This document shows positions 49,819-57,743 of a DNA stretch of 62,663 nt, in pieces (positions within the stretch are counted from its first letter, which is position 1; each line of letters begins with the position of its first letter). The translations under genes and the position numbers were made by a program. Source of the stretch: 2-01-FULL-49-17 sp964553025 (lineage in GTDB: Bacteria > Patescibacteriota > Minisyncoccia > 2-02-FULL-40-12 > GWA2-44-9); assembly GCA_964553025.1 (NCBI GenBank), contig CAZKJF010000007.1:1-62663 (forward strand), written 5' to 3'. The notes under the pieces were generated by a model that ran no database searches, was not told the DNA's origin, and saw only the letters and a program-made list of their open reading frames with translations.

Positions 49819-50571
49819 ATGCTGATTATCAGTATTATTGCGTTTGCGGGGGGGGCTATCTACGGCAGCTTCCTGAATGCGCTTCTCTGGCGGCTTCCGA
49901 CCGGCCGTTCCATGAACGGCCGGTCGGAGTGTCCGAACTGCCACCATACTCTGGGGTGGCTCGATTTGTTTCCGATTGCCAGTTATGCCTTCCTGGGCGG
50001 CCGGTGCCGCTACTGCCGCCATTCCATTAATCCACGGTATCTCTATATCGAGCTTGCTGCCGGATTACTGGGAACAGGCATTGTCTTTTTCCATATCCCC
50101 GGTACGCCCGTATTTCTCGCGCTCCAAATCATTGTTGCCTTTGCCTTATTAGCCCTCACGGTCTTTGATCTTCTCTACATGATCCTGCCGGATGCCATTA
50201 TCCTGCCGACGGTCCTTATCATTTCCGCGTACCATATCCTGTATACTCCGGCGGTGGCCGAATTTTTCCTCACCGGATTACTGATCGGGTCTTTTTTTGC
50301 TATACTGCACTTGGTATCCCGTGGGACATGGATCGGCTTCGGGGATGCCAAACTCGGCTTTTTGATCGGCCTTATGTTCGGGTATCCGCTTGGAGTGCTT
50401 GTTGTTATCGGCGGCATTTGGATCGGAGCCGCCTGGGCTCTGGCGCTCTTGGCAGCTCGTAAGGCCTCCATGAAAACATCGCTGCCGCTGGGAACCTTCC
50501 TGACAGGAGCAGGGATCGCTTGTCTATTGCTCTACCAACACATATTCTATGTTGCTGAATTATTCCGATAA
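49819..50571 (+). CDS. pilD: Prepilin peptidase (PilD/GspO)
   Basis: An aspartic membrane protease cleaving prepilins and methylating the new N-terminus. The protein of about 250 residues has the N-terminal domain with CPNC...CRYC (zinc-binding tetra-Cys), about seven membrane helices and the catalytic Asp motifs: D in TVFDLLYMILPD and GFGDAKLGFL (GxGD). The ATG at 49819 is chosen over the longer frame because TATAAT (49807-49812) lies 6 nt before it and the upstream frame overlaps the pilA terminator. A perfect 14-bp inverted repeat (49897-49927) is translated. The next pilin gene overlaps its end by 23 bp. Confidence 0.94.
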   Translation: MLIISIIAFAGGAIYGSFLNALLWRLPTGRSMNGRSECPNCHHTLGWLDLFPIASYAFLGGRCRYCRHSINPRYLYIELAAGLLGTGIVFFHIPGTPVFLALQIIVAFALLALTVFDLLYMILPDAIILPTVLIISAYHILYTPAVAEFFLTGLLIGSFFAILHLVSRGTWIGFGDAKLGFLIGLMFGYPLGVLVVIGGIWIGAAWALALLAARKASMKTSLPLGTFLTGAGIACLLLYQHIFYVAELFR

Positions 50572-51094
50572 TCGCGGTTTTACGCTCATCGAGATGGTGG
50601 TGGTAATCGCCATAATCTCGATCATCAGCACGGCGCTTTTGAGTAATTTCTCGCGAAGCCGCGTCGACTTGACCACTGGTGCCAATCTCGTCGCCGCAAC
50701 AATTCGAAATGCCCAAGCCAATGCCATTGCCAGCGTAAAATACAACAACTACAATCCGTGCGGGTACGGTTTCCATTACATTGACGCAAGCCACTTCTCA
50801 ATCTACGCGGGACCGAATGCGGCAACGACCACCTGCTCAAGCACCAACAAAAACTATTCCGCAAGCGAGGACTCTTTGCTGGCGAGTCAAACGTTTACGG
50901 ATTCAAGGATTCAATTCGCAAGCTCGTTTTCTGACGTATATTTTGAGCCTCCTGATCCCAAAACGTATTTAAATAACGTATTTTCTTTGAGCCAATCGCC
51001 CGTAACCATTACGGTCCGGAAAACCGGTGGGACATGCCCCGGCGATTGCAAAACCATCAATGTCTATCCTTCAGGCAAAATCGAAGTTCAATAG
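50549..51094 (+). CDS. Minor pilin-like protein (GspH/FimT type)
   Basis: A 181-residue prepilin with NRG|FTLIEMVVVIAIISII (Gly-1, Phe+1, Glu+5; cleavage near residue 10). Two Cys in the C-terminal part (TCPGDCK) are close together. The position directly after pilD and before two similar genes is the usual minor-pilin operon order (H-I-J-K). Minor pilins prime assembly and sit at the tip. The start at 50549 lies within pilD. Assignment to GspH/FimT rests on length and order. Confidence 0.85.
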   Translation: MLLNYSDNRGFTLIEMVVVIAIISIISTALLSNFSRSRVDLTTGANLVAATIRNAQANAIASVKYNNYNPCGYGFHYIDASHFSIYAGPNAATTTCSSTNKNYSASEDSLLASQTFTDSRIQFASSFSDVYFEPPDPKTYLNNVFSLSQSPVTITVRKTGGTCPGDCKTINVYPSGKIEVQ

Positions 51095-51560
51095 CGAACA
51101 CGGGTTCACTCTTGTCGAAGCTATTGTCGCATTAGTGGTGTTGACCGTAGCTTTGATTCCCGTGCTGCAGCTGTCCGACAGCTCGCTTCGCGCCGCAACG
51201 GCAATCCGCGACGACATGATCGCGGCCGGCCTTGCCCAAGAGGGGATTGAAGTTGTGAGAACAATCCGCGACGCAAACTGGTTCAACAATCAGGCATTTA
51301 ACACCGGCCTTGCCAATGGTACGTATCGCGTCGAATGGAATTCAACCTCACTGACTGCGGTCGGTTCCAATCCGCCGCTGAAACTCAATAATGGGATTTA
51401 CAATTATACCACCGGCGCCGATACCCAGTTTTATCGCACCATAACGATTACCGGCATCAGCAGCAGCGAACTGAAAGTAACATCCCAAGTTTCCTGGACG
51501 GCGCGCGGCAACAACAGCAAATCAGTGCAAGCCGAAGAACATTTGTTTGACTGGAAATAA
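51060..51560 (+). CDS. Minor pilin-like protein (GspI/PilV type)
   Basis: About 166 residues; prepilin signal SEHG|FTLVEAIVALVVLTVALIP (Glu+5 kept), then a helical stalk and a beta-rich domain without Cys. The ATG at 51060 is chosen for a short positively charged leader (MSILQAKSKFNSEHG); it overlaps the previous gene by 35 bp. Second gene of the minor pilin group; PilV/GspI identity is inferred from order and the VALVVLTVALIP helix. Confidence 0.83.
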   Translation: MSILQAKSKFNSEHGFTLVEAIVALVVLTVALIPVLQLSDSSLRAATAIRDDMIAAGLAQEGIEVVRTIRDANWFNNQAFNTGLANGTYRVEWNSTSLTAVGSNPPLKLNNGIYNYTTGADTQFYRTITITGISSSELKVTSQVSWTARGNNSKSVQAEEHLFDWK

Positions 51561-51561
51561 C

Positions 51562-52080
51562 ATGAAAACATCGAACGCATCACAATCAGGATTCACGCTT
51601 GTTGAGGTCATGGTGGCCACATTCGTCTTCTCAATTATCGTGTTGGCGACAAGCGGATTGTTTACCCAAATATTAAATAACGAACGCCGCGCGTTTGCCG
51701 CTCAAAAAATCCAGGAGAATGGATTGTATGTCCTTGAGCTGCTGACGCGTGAAATTCGCGTCAGCAGCATCGTCAACCAGGACTCAACCGACTGCTCGGC
51801 CACCTCACTTACCATCAGCCACCCGCTCAACGGCACTGTTACGTATAGTCTTTCCAATGGCGTTTTGCGCCGAACAGCCGATGGAGTGGCGACTGATCTG
51901 ACTTCGTCGGATGTGCAACTTTCCCGCTTGAATTTCTGCGTATTGGGATCGGGAGCAAGCGACAACGCAACCCCGCGCGTCACGATTATCGGCACAATGC
52001 AAAACAGAACGGGAAAAGATATTGTAACTTTTAACCTGGAAACCACAGTTTCCTCACGCGACATTGGAAGCGAACTTTAA
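51562..52080 (+). CDS. Minor pilin-like protein (GspJ/PilW type)
   Basis: About 172 residues; signal SQSG|FTLVEVMVATFVFSIIVL, followed by an amphipathic helix and a beta-rich C-terminal domain with two Cys (TDCSATS, NFCVLG). ATG at 51562 is 1 nt after the previous stop; the ATG five codons upstream is less likely as the leader would be longer than its neighbours'. A 12-bp inverted repeat is translated (51738-51768). Confidence 0.83.
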   Translation: MKTSNASQSGFTLVEVMVATFVFSIIVLATSGLFTQILNNERRAFAAQKIQENGLYVLELLTREIRVSSIVNQDSTDCSATSLTISHPLNGTVTYSLSNGVLRRTADGVATDLTSSDVQLSRLNFCVLGSGASDNATPRVTIIGTMQNRTGKDIVTFNLETTVSSRDIGSEL

Positions 52081-52813
52081 ACGACAATCAGGGTCGATTC
52101 TGCTATTTACGCTTTTAATCCTCGGCAGCATGCTGCTGATCAGTTTGACGCTTTCGGCCATCTTTCTTCCCAAGATCAAAAGCGCAACCAACGCATCGAG
52201 TTCGGTCAGCGCCATTTATGCGGCCGACAGCGGTATTGAATGGTGCCTATACACCAATCGAGGCAAGACGCCGGCCCGACCGACTCCCACGTTGACCAAC
52301 GGCGCCACCTATACCATTACGCCTTCCGATTGTATGATTGTACCGTTAAACCACCAAGCGGTCGGAACATATCATGGCGTAAGCCGCGCACTTCAGGTCC
52401 AAAGCGGCAGCGCGGCCCTGGTAAACCTGGCTCTCGGCAAACCGGTCAGCCAATCGATAGCCGATCACCAGCCCTGCAATTTTCCGGCCTCCAATATGAC
52501 TGACGGCGACCTGAATACGCTCGCATACCCTTGTTTCAGCAGCTTTTCGTACACGGTCGATCTGGGCTCGCTTCAGACCGTTACCGAAATCAACGCGGTC
52601 GTAAAGGGCTATGGCCACACGGACATATATGTATATATTACCAGCTGGCAGATTGAGGGCTACAACGGCTCGTCATGGACGACATTAGGCTCCGGCGGCA
52701 GCCCTGAAAGCGATACCATTACTATTTTCCCATCAGCGACAATCTCTCAAATACGGATTTCAGCCCAAAGTACAGCTCACCAGATCGGCATTTACGAGCT
52801 GCAGGCCTATTAG
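52064..52813 (+). CDS. PilX/GspK-like minor pilin with discoidin-like domain
   Basis: A 249-residue protein starting at TTG (17-bp overlap with the previous gene). It has a hydrophobic segment (about 11-32, GSILLFTLLILGSMLLISL) with a PilX-like start, lacking the Glu+5 of true prepilins, then a spacer with two Cys and, from about residue 118, a domain resembling F5/8 type C (discoidin): LALGKPVSQS, a conserved D-G-D loop (MTDGDLNTLAY), SYTVDLGSLQTVTEINAV and SWQIEGYNGSSWTTLGSG. Such domains bind glycans or lipids. A pilus-tip adhesin is the likely role. Two Cys (PCNF, PCFSS) may crosslink the domain. Confidence 0.78.
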   Translation: MEANFKRQSGSILLFTLLILGSMLLISLTLSAIFLPKIKSATNASSSVSAIYAADSGIEWCLYTNRGKTPARPTPTLTNGATYTITPSDCMIVPLNHQAVGTYHGVSRALQVQSGSAALVNLALGKPVSQSIADHQPCNFPASNMTDGDLNTLAYPCFSSFSYTVDLGSLQTVTEINAVVKGYGHTDIYVYITSWQIEGYNGSSWTTLGSGGSPESDTITIFPSATISQIRISAQSTAHQIGIYELQAY

Positions 52814-52816
52814 CCC

Positions 52817-54817
52817 ATGGACAAAGCAGAGGCGCAAAAAAGAATAGCGAAGCTTCGCGAGGTGATAAATCGTCACCGCTATTTGTATCACGTCGAAAAC
52901 CGCCAAGAATTATCTGATGAGGCGGCAGACTCGCTCAAAAAGGAACTGTTTGATCTTGAACAGCAATATCCGGATTTAATCACGCCTGATTCTCCAACCC
53001 AGCGCGTCGCTGGCCAACCCGCCAAAGAATTCTCCAAAGTCCGCCATACCGTACGCGGCAAACCGCTGCGCATGAATTCGCTCAATGACGCATTCTCGGA
53101 ACAAGACATGAAAGACTGGCTCGAACGCCTTGAGAAAACTCTCGGTTCCGAACCCCGAGAATTTTATTGCGACCTAAAAATGGACGGCTTAGCCATTGAA
53201 CTTGTATATCGAGAGGGGATCCTTGCTCAAGCATCCACGCGAGGAGACGGCGATATCGGCGAAGATGTCACCCAAAACATCAAGACCGTGGAAAGCATAC
53301 CGCTGAAATTGCACGGCCGCGATATTCCAGAAGAAGTCGTCGTTCGAGGCGAAATATTCTTAACAAAAAAAGAATTTCATCGCATTAATAAAGGACAAGA
53401 GAAGGCGGGGGATAAAATATATGCCAATCCGCGCAATCTTGTGGCCGGTTCGGTCCGCCAATTAGATCCGAAGATTACCGCAAACCGCAATTTATCCTTC
53501 TATGCATATGCCTACGCCGATTCGGATGAACAGACCCATAAAGGCGAATACCGTAAACTCAACTCTTTTGGCATTCCGACCAATCCCGAAGGTGGAGTCT
53601 GCAAAAACATGAATGAAGTTTCTGCATTTTATAAGCATATCGGAGATATTCGAGAAAAATTGCCCTACGAGATAGACGGTATTGTGGTAAGCCTGAACGA
53701 CAATTCCCAGCTGGAAAAAGCCGGCGTCATTGGCAAAGCGCCACGCGGCATGATCGCATATAAATTCGCGCCGCAAGAAGCGGAGACAATCGTCGAAAAC
53801 ATATCCGTCCAGGTGGGCCGCACAGGCACGCTTACACCTGTTGCGTTCCTTCGTCCGACCACAGTAGGCGGGGTGGTCGTTTCCCGAGCCACGCTTCACA
53901 ACTTAGACGAGATTCGGCGCCTGGACGTTAAGATCGGAGACACAGTCATCATCGGCCGGGCAGGGGACGTAATACCTGATGTGAAGAAAGTCGTTGCCGG
54001 CATGCGGACCGGCAAAGAACGTGAATTCCGTATGCCAACCAAATGTCCGGTTTGCGGCGAAAAGATAGTCAAAATAGAAGGACAGGTTGCGTATAAATGC
54101 GTCAATCAAGATTGCCCAGCCATTCGCCGCGAAGCCATTTACCATTTCGTATCTCGTAAAGCATTGAACATGGACGGCATCGGACCTAAACTCATAGACC
54201 TGCTTATGGAAGCCGCTCTCATTAAGGATTCCGCTGATCTGTACGGCTTGACCGCCGAGGACTTCCTGAACCTGGACCGATTTGCCGAGATTTCAGCCGC
54301 CAATGCCTATCGGGCCATTCATGCCCGAAAAAGCGTACCGCTGTCGCGCTTTATCTATGCGCTTGGCATTCCGCATGTCGGCGAAGAAACCGCGTTCACT
54401 TTGGCGAAGCGTTTTGGCACTTTTGAAAGATTTCGCATGGCCAGCCCGGCTGAACTTCAGGCAATCCAAGATGTCGGACCAGTGGTCTCAAACAGCATCT
54501 CGAGCTGGTTCGAAAAACCGTATAATAAAAAGCTGCTTGAGAAATTTAAAAAATCGGGATTGCACATAGAACCAGAAAAATCCGGCTCGCAAAAGCTCGC
54601 CGGCAAAACATTCGTCCTCACGGGCACGCTGGAAACGTTAAGCCGCGAGCAAGCCAAAGCCATTATCCGGGACAACGGAGGGGATATCTCCTCATCAGTC
54701 TCGGCAGAAACAGACTATGTGGTTGCAGGCGCCGATCCCGGCTCTAAATACGACAAGGCTCAAAAACTCAATACTAAAATCCTTACTGAACAGGAATTTT
54801 TGCGCATGGTACAATAA
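52817..54817 (+). CDS. ligA: NAD-dependent DNA ligase
   Basis: Seals nicks in replication and repair. The 666-residue enzyme has domain Ia/NTase (catalytic Lys in CDLKMDGLAIEL, about 116), OB fold, the four-Cys zinc finger (CPVCGEKI...CVNQDCP), helix-hairpin-helix repeats (VGEETAFTLAKRFG, IQDVGPVVSNSI) and a C-terminal BRCT domain (FVLTGTLETLSREQAKAI). All domains of bacterial LigA are present. It starts 3 nt after the minor pilin gene and leads into gatC. Confidence 0.98.
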   Translation: MDKAEAQKRIAKLREVINRHRYLYHVENRQELSDEAADSLKKELFDLEQQYPDLITPDSPTQRVAGQPAKEFSKVRHTVRGKPLRMNSLNDAFSEQDMKDWLERLEKTLGSEPREFYCDLKMDGLAIELVYREGILAQASTRGDGDIGEDVTQNIKTVESIPLKLHGRDIPEEVVVRGEIFLTKKEFHRINKGQEKAGDKIYANPRNLVAGSVRQLDPKITANRNLSFYAYAYADSDEQTHKGEYRKLNSFGIPTNPEGGVCKNMNEVSAFYKHIGDIREKLPYEIDGIVVSLNDNSQLEKAGVIGKAPRGMIAYKFAPQEAETIVENISVQVGRTGTLTPVAFLRPTTVGGVVVSRATLHNLDEIRRLDVKIGDTVIIGRAGDVIPDVKKVVAGMRTGKEREFRMPTKCPVCGEKIVKIEGQVAYKCVNQDCPAIRREAIYHFVSRKALNMDGIGPKLIDLLMEAALIKDSADLYGLTAEDFLNLDRFAEISAANAYRAIHARKSVPLSRFIYALGIPHVGEETAFTLAKRFGTFERFRMASPAELQAIQDVGPVVSNSISSWFEKPYNKKLLEKFKKSGLHIEPEKSGSQKLAGKTFVLTGTLETLSREQAKAIIRDNGGDISSSVSAETDYVVAGADPGSKYDKAQKLNTKILTEQEFLRMVQ

Positions 54818-54835
54818 CATGATACCCTAACAGCC

Positions 54836-55141
54836 ATGTTAACCGACAAAGACGTTGAACATATCGCGGCCCTGGCTCGCATTCAGCTTACACCTGAAGA
54901 GCATGCGCGCCTGAAAAAAGATCTCGGTTCGATTTTGACGTACGTTGAAACTTTGAACGCCGTAGACACCTCCGGCGTCGCGCCTCTTTACCAAACTACT
55001 GGTTTGCTGAATTCGATCCGTTCTGATCAGGCGCGCGAAGAATTTCCGCCGTCATCCCGACGCGATACGCTTCTTATTGAGCAGGCCCCTGATCATGAGG
55101 GCCGATTCATCAAAGTAAAATCTATTTTAACCAAGAAATGA
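54836..55141 (+). CDS. gatC: Asp/Glu-tRNA(Asn/Gln) amidotransferase subunit C
   Basis: The 101-residue GatC stabilises GatA in the GatCAB complex, which converts Asp-tRNA-Asn and Glu-tRNA-Gln. It shows HIAALARIQLTPEEHARL, SILTYVETLNAVDTSGVAP and a FIKVKSIL end. Its stop overlaps gatA by 4 bp. gatB is absent from the window. Confidence 0.93.
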   Translation: MLTDKDVEHIAALARIQLTPEEHARLKKDLGSILTYVETLNAVDTSGVAPLYQTTGLLNSIRSDQAREEFPPSSRRDTLLIEQAPDHEGRFIKVKSILTKK

Positions 55142-56541
55142 CCCTCGAAAAGCTCACCATTATGTCAGCGATTGAAGGCCTGAAACAGGGCGATTTTTCA
55201 GGCGCGGAGCTGTTCGGCCATTACCGCAAAAAAATAGAGAAAGAGAATCCGGATATGAACGCTTATATAACGGTTTTTGATTCCCCGGCGGACGTTTCGT
55301 CCGCCGGGGAATTTGCCGGCGTGCCTTGCGCCATCAAAGACAATATCCTGATCGAAGGCACTCGCACCACCGCCGCTTCCAAAATTCTCGAAAACTATAT
55401 CTCCGCATACGACGCCACGGTCATCAAAAAGCTTCGTGCCGCCGGAGTTTCTTTTCTCGGTAAAACAAATATGGACGAATTTGCAATGGGCGGATCGACT
55501 GAAAACTCGGCATTCGGACCAACCAAAAACCCGATCGATCGGACCCGCGTTCCCGGCGGTTCATCCGGCGGCTCGGCTGCCGCCGTCGCCGCCGATCTTT
55601 GCGTTTTCGCCTTGGGTTCGGATACCGGCGGCTCCATCCGCCAGCCGGCCGCACTCTGCGGCGTCGTCGGCTTGAAGCCCACCTACGGCCGCGTTTCCCG
55701 CCACGGCCTCATTGCCATGGCTTCCTCATTCGATCAGATCGGCCCGATTACAAAAACCGTGAAGGATGCGGCATTGGCGCTGAACATCATCAGCGGCTAT
55801 GATATCTTCGATTCTACGACAGTGCGCCGCGAGGTTCCTGATTTTGCCGCCGCTTTGAAGGGGAACATCCGCAGACTCCGGATCGGAGTACCCAAAGAAT
55901 TCTTTCGGGAAGGCCTTTCGCCGGAAGTGTCCGAGTGCATCAAGGAGGCAGTTGCCCAGCTTGAAAAACTGGGCGGCACAATCGTCGAAATATCGCTGCC
56001 CAACTTTGAGCATGCCTTGGCCGCCTATTATATCGCCGTGCCCAGCGAAATATCAGCCAACTTGAGCCGCTTTGATGGGATCCGCTATGGCTACTCAGCA
56101 CCGCAGAGCAACACGCTTCTTGATACTTACACCAAATCCCGTTCTCATGGTTTCGGCCCCGAGGTGAAGCGACGGATCATGCTCGGAGCATATGCGCTTT
56201 CTTCCGGCTATTATGACGCGTATTATTTAAAAGCCCAAAAAATCCGCGCACTCATCAAAAAAGATTTTGACGATGCTTTTAAAACCGTGGATGTTATCGT
56301 GGGGCCCACAACGCCCAACACCGCCTTTAAGCTGGGAGAGAAAGTTTCTGATCCGCTCACGCTGTACCTGGAAGATATCTATACCGTACCCCTGAATCTG
56401 GCTGGCGTTCCCGGTATTTCAATCCCATGCGGCCAAGGCCGAGACACCAACCTTCCCGTCGGACTGCAATTTATCGGTAAACCTTTTGACGAGGGCTCTC
56501 TGCTCAATGCCGCGTATACCTTTGAACAGTCCCGTTTATGA
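55138..56541 (+). CDS. gatA: Asp/Glu-tRNA(Asn/Gln) amidotransferase subunit A
   Basis: The glutaminase/amidase subunit. The 467-residue product has the amidase-signature catalytic triad: Lys in CAIKDNILIEG, Ser in GSDTGGSIRQPA (cis-Ser) and Ser in GGSSGGSAAAV, plus the KPTYGRVSRHGLIA loop. GatA is somewhat shorter than the typical 485, with no obvious gap. A perfect 15-bp inverted repeat (55280-55312) is translated near the start. The next gene begins within its stop (ATGA). Confidence 0.97.
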   Translation: MTLEKLTIMSAIEGLKQGDFSGAELFGHYRKKIEKENPDMNAYITVFDSPADVSSAGEFAGVPCAIKDNILIEGTRTTAASKILENYISAYDATVIKKLRAAGVSFLGKTNMDEFAMGGSTENSAFGPTKNPIDRTRVPGGSSGGSAAAVAADLCVFALGSDTGGSIRQPAALCGVVGLKPTYGRVSRHGLIAMASSFDQIGPITKTVKDAALALNIISGYDIFDSTTVRREVPDFAAALKGNIRRLRIGVPKEFFREGLSPEVSECIKEAVAQLEKLGGTIVEISLPNFEHALAAYYIAVPSEISANLSRFDGIRYGYSAPQSNTLLDTYTKSRSHGFGPEVKRRIMLGAYALSSGYYDAYYLKAQKIRALIKKDFDDAFKTVDVIVGPTTPNTAFKLGEKVSDPLTLYLEDIYTVPLNLAGVPGISIPCGQGRDTNLPVGLQFIGKPFDEGSLLNAAYTFEQSRL

Positions 56542-57125
56542 GCCAACTCTTCAATAATTTTATCGTTACGATCCTGACTGCCATCTATGAAGCAACGTCT
56601 TTGAAATTCGGTTCCTATGACCTGGCTGCCATCACCGAATCAGGCAATGACTACATCCTTCATTCCACAGCTATCCATTTCCTTGAATTCATCTTGGTTC
56701 CGGTCTGTGTTTTGTTTTTTATCGCTATTATTCGGACTTCGCGCAAATCGCACGAATTAAAGCGCACGCTGGCTACCGCAATTGAAACGCCTGCGCAAGC
56801 TTCTCCAACTACGGTTATGCATGACCGCTGGCAGGAAATACTTGCTCATCTTGATTCAAACAATGAAAGCGAATGGAAGGTGGCGATTATCGAAGCCGAT
56901 AAATTAGTGGACGATGTTTTGAAGAATTCGTTTGCCGGCGAGACGATGGGGGAACGGCTTATGAATATCGACAAAACCCAATTGCTTTCGATTGACGGCT
57001 TGTGGGAAGCCCATAAAATCCGGAATCGGCTGGCTCATGAAGTAAACTATTTTCTCCGCCACGCGGAAGCGGTAAAAGCAATCCGGTATTTTGAAGCCGC
57101 GCTGCATGAACTGGGCTCGCTCTAA
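56538..57125 (+). CDS. Membrane protein with HEPN-like C-terminal domain
   Basis: A 195-residue protein: two membrane helices (about 5-25, weak; and 48-68), a linker, and a cytoplasmic helical domain with the sequence KIRNRLAHEVNYF (about 165-177). RNRLAH has the R-x4-H spacing of HEPN ribonucleases and related helical dimers. It shares an ATGA overlap with gatA, so it is cotranscribed. The HEPN call is based on that motif and the helical pattern only. Its link to the amidotransferase is unknown. Confidence 0.6.
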   Translation: MSQLFNNFIVTILTAIYEATSLKFGSYDLAAITESGNDYILHSTAIHFLEFILVPVCVLFFIAIIRTSRKSHELKRTLATAIETPAQASPTTVMHDRWQEILAHLDSNNESEWKVAIIEADKLVDDVLKNSFAGETMGERLMNIDKTQLLSIDGLWEAHKIRNRLAHEVNYFLRHAEAVKAIRYFEAALHELGSL

Positions 57126-57131
57126 ACAAAG

Positions 57132-57173
57132 ACGCCGGTGAGCGGTGACCTTCCTGGTCACGCTCACCGGCGT
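57132..57173 (+). terminator. Hairpin terminator after the ligA-gatCA operon
   Basis: A long stem ACGCCGGTGAGCGGTGACC and GGTCACGCTCACCGGCGT with a TTCCT loop and one bulge. It ends the transcript after the HEPN-like gene. Confidence 0.75.
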
Positions 57174-57202
57174 TGTCGCTTGGCCGCTACACATAGCGCC
57201 TC

Positions 57203-57619
57203 CTAACCGATCAGATACCTCCGATCTTGATCGGCCTTTTCGAGGGCTTGCTCGAGCTGGCTGACGGCCCGATGCAAGTTCTCGCTCGCGGCGATAATGC
57301 CGCGGGGAGGGAAAGAACTCTCAGCCAGCTCGCGAAGCTCGCTGACTGGCCCGCGAACACGCGCCAGAACATCCAGCGCGTTCTTCCGGAGATGATCGCC
57401 CTCCGCGATCATGGCCTTCCGCGTAGCGGGCGCCGTACTTCGCGCCGTTGCAAAGATCCAATACAGGACCTTGCTCGAACGCTCGGCTAACCGCACGACG
57501 TTAGCCACTTCCGCCGGGACCGGCAATTCCTCGCCGGCCACGACGCGGCGAATCCACGAAACGACGCTCTTGAGCGCATCCCGAGACTCTGCCGTCTTCT
57601 GCTGGGCAGTCGCTAACAT
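57203..57619 (-). CDS. Hypothetical all-helical protein
   Basis: I do not recognise this family. The 138-residue protein is Ala/Arg/Glu-rich and looks almost fully helical, with heptad patterns at about 8-25 and 105-130; no membrane helix, signal or Cys. A strong Shine-Dalgarno (GAAGGGAG, 3 nt before the ATG) and a clear promoter mark it as real. It stands alone between hairpin terminators. Base usage is richer in G+C than its neighbours. Confidence 0.68.
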   Translation of the reverse strand: MLATAQQKTAESRDALKSVVSWIRRVVAGEELPVPAEVANVVRLAERSSKVLYWIFATARSTAPATRKAMIAEGDHLRKNALDVLARVRGPVSELRELAESSFPPRGIIAASENLHRAVSQLEQALEKADQDRRYLIG

Positions 57620-57670
57620 GGCTCCCTTCCCGTCGCGAGATGGAAAGAACGAAAAACCGCGACTGGTTTA

Positions 57671-57698
57671 ATTATAGCAAAAAATCGCAATCGGTCAA
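57671..57698 (-). promoter_or_regulatory. Promoter of the helical hypothetical gene
   Basis: Minus-strand TTGACC (57693-57698), 16-nt spacer, TATAAT (57671-57676). Leader about 45 nt. Confidence 0.75.
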
Positions 57699-57708
57699 GA
57701 GTATGAAA

Positions 57709-57733
57709 AATCCGGCCCCTTCGGGGCCGGATT
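57709..57733 (-). terminator. Hairpin terminator of the glycosyltransferase gene
   Basis: Perfect 11-bp arms AATCCGGCCCC and complement with a TTC loop; on the minus strand TTTTTC follows. Confidence 0.85.
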
Positions 57734-57743
57734 CGTTGGCAGA

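Noticed and set aside
57203..57660. Plus-strand ORFs over the helical orphan
   Set aside because: They lack ribosome sites, while the minus-strand gene has a strong promoter and Shine-Dalgarno.
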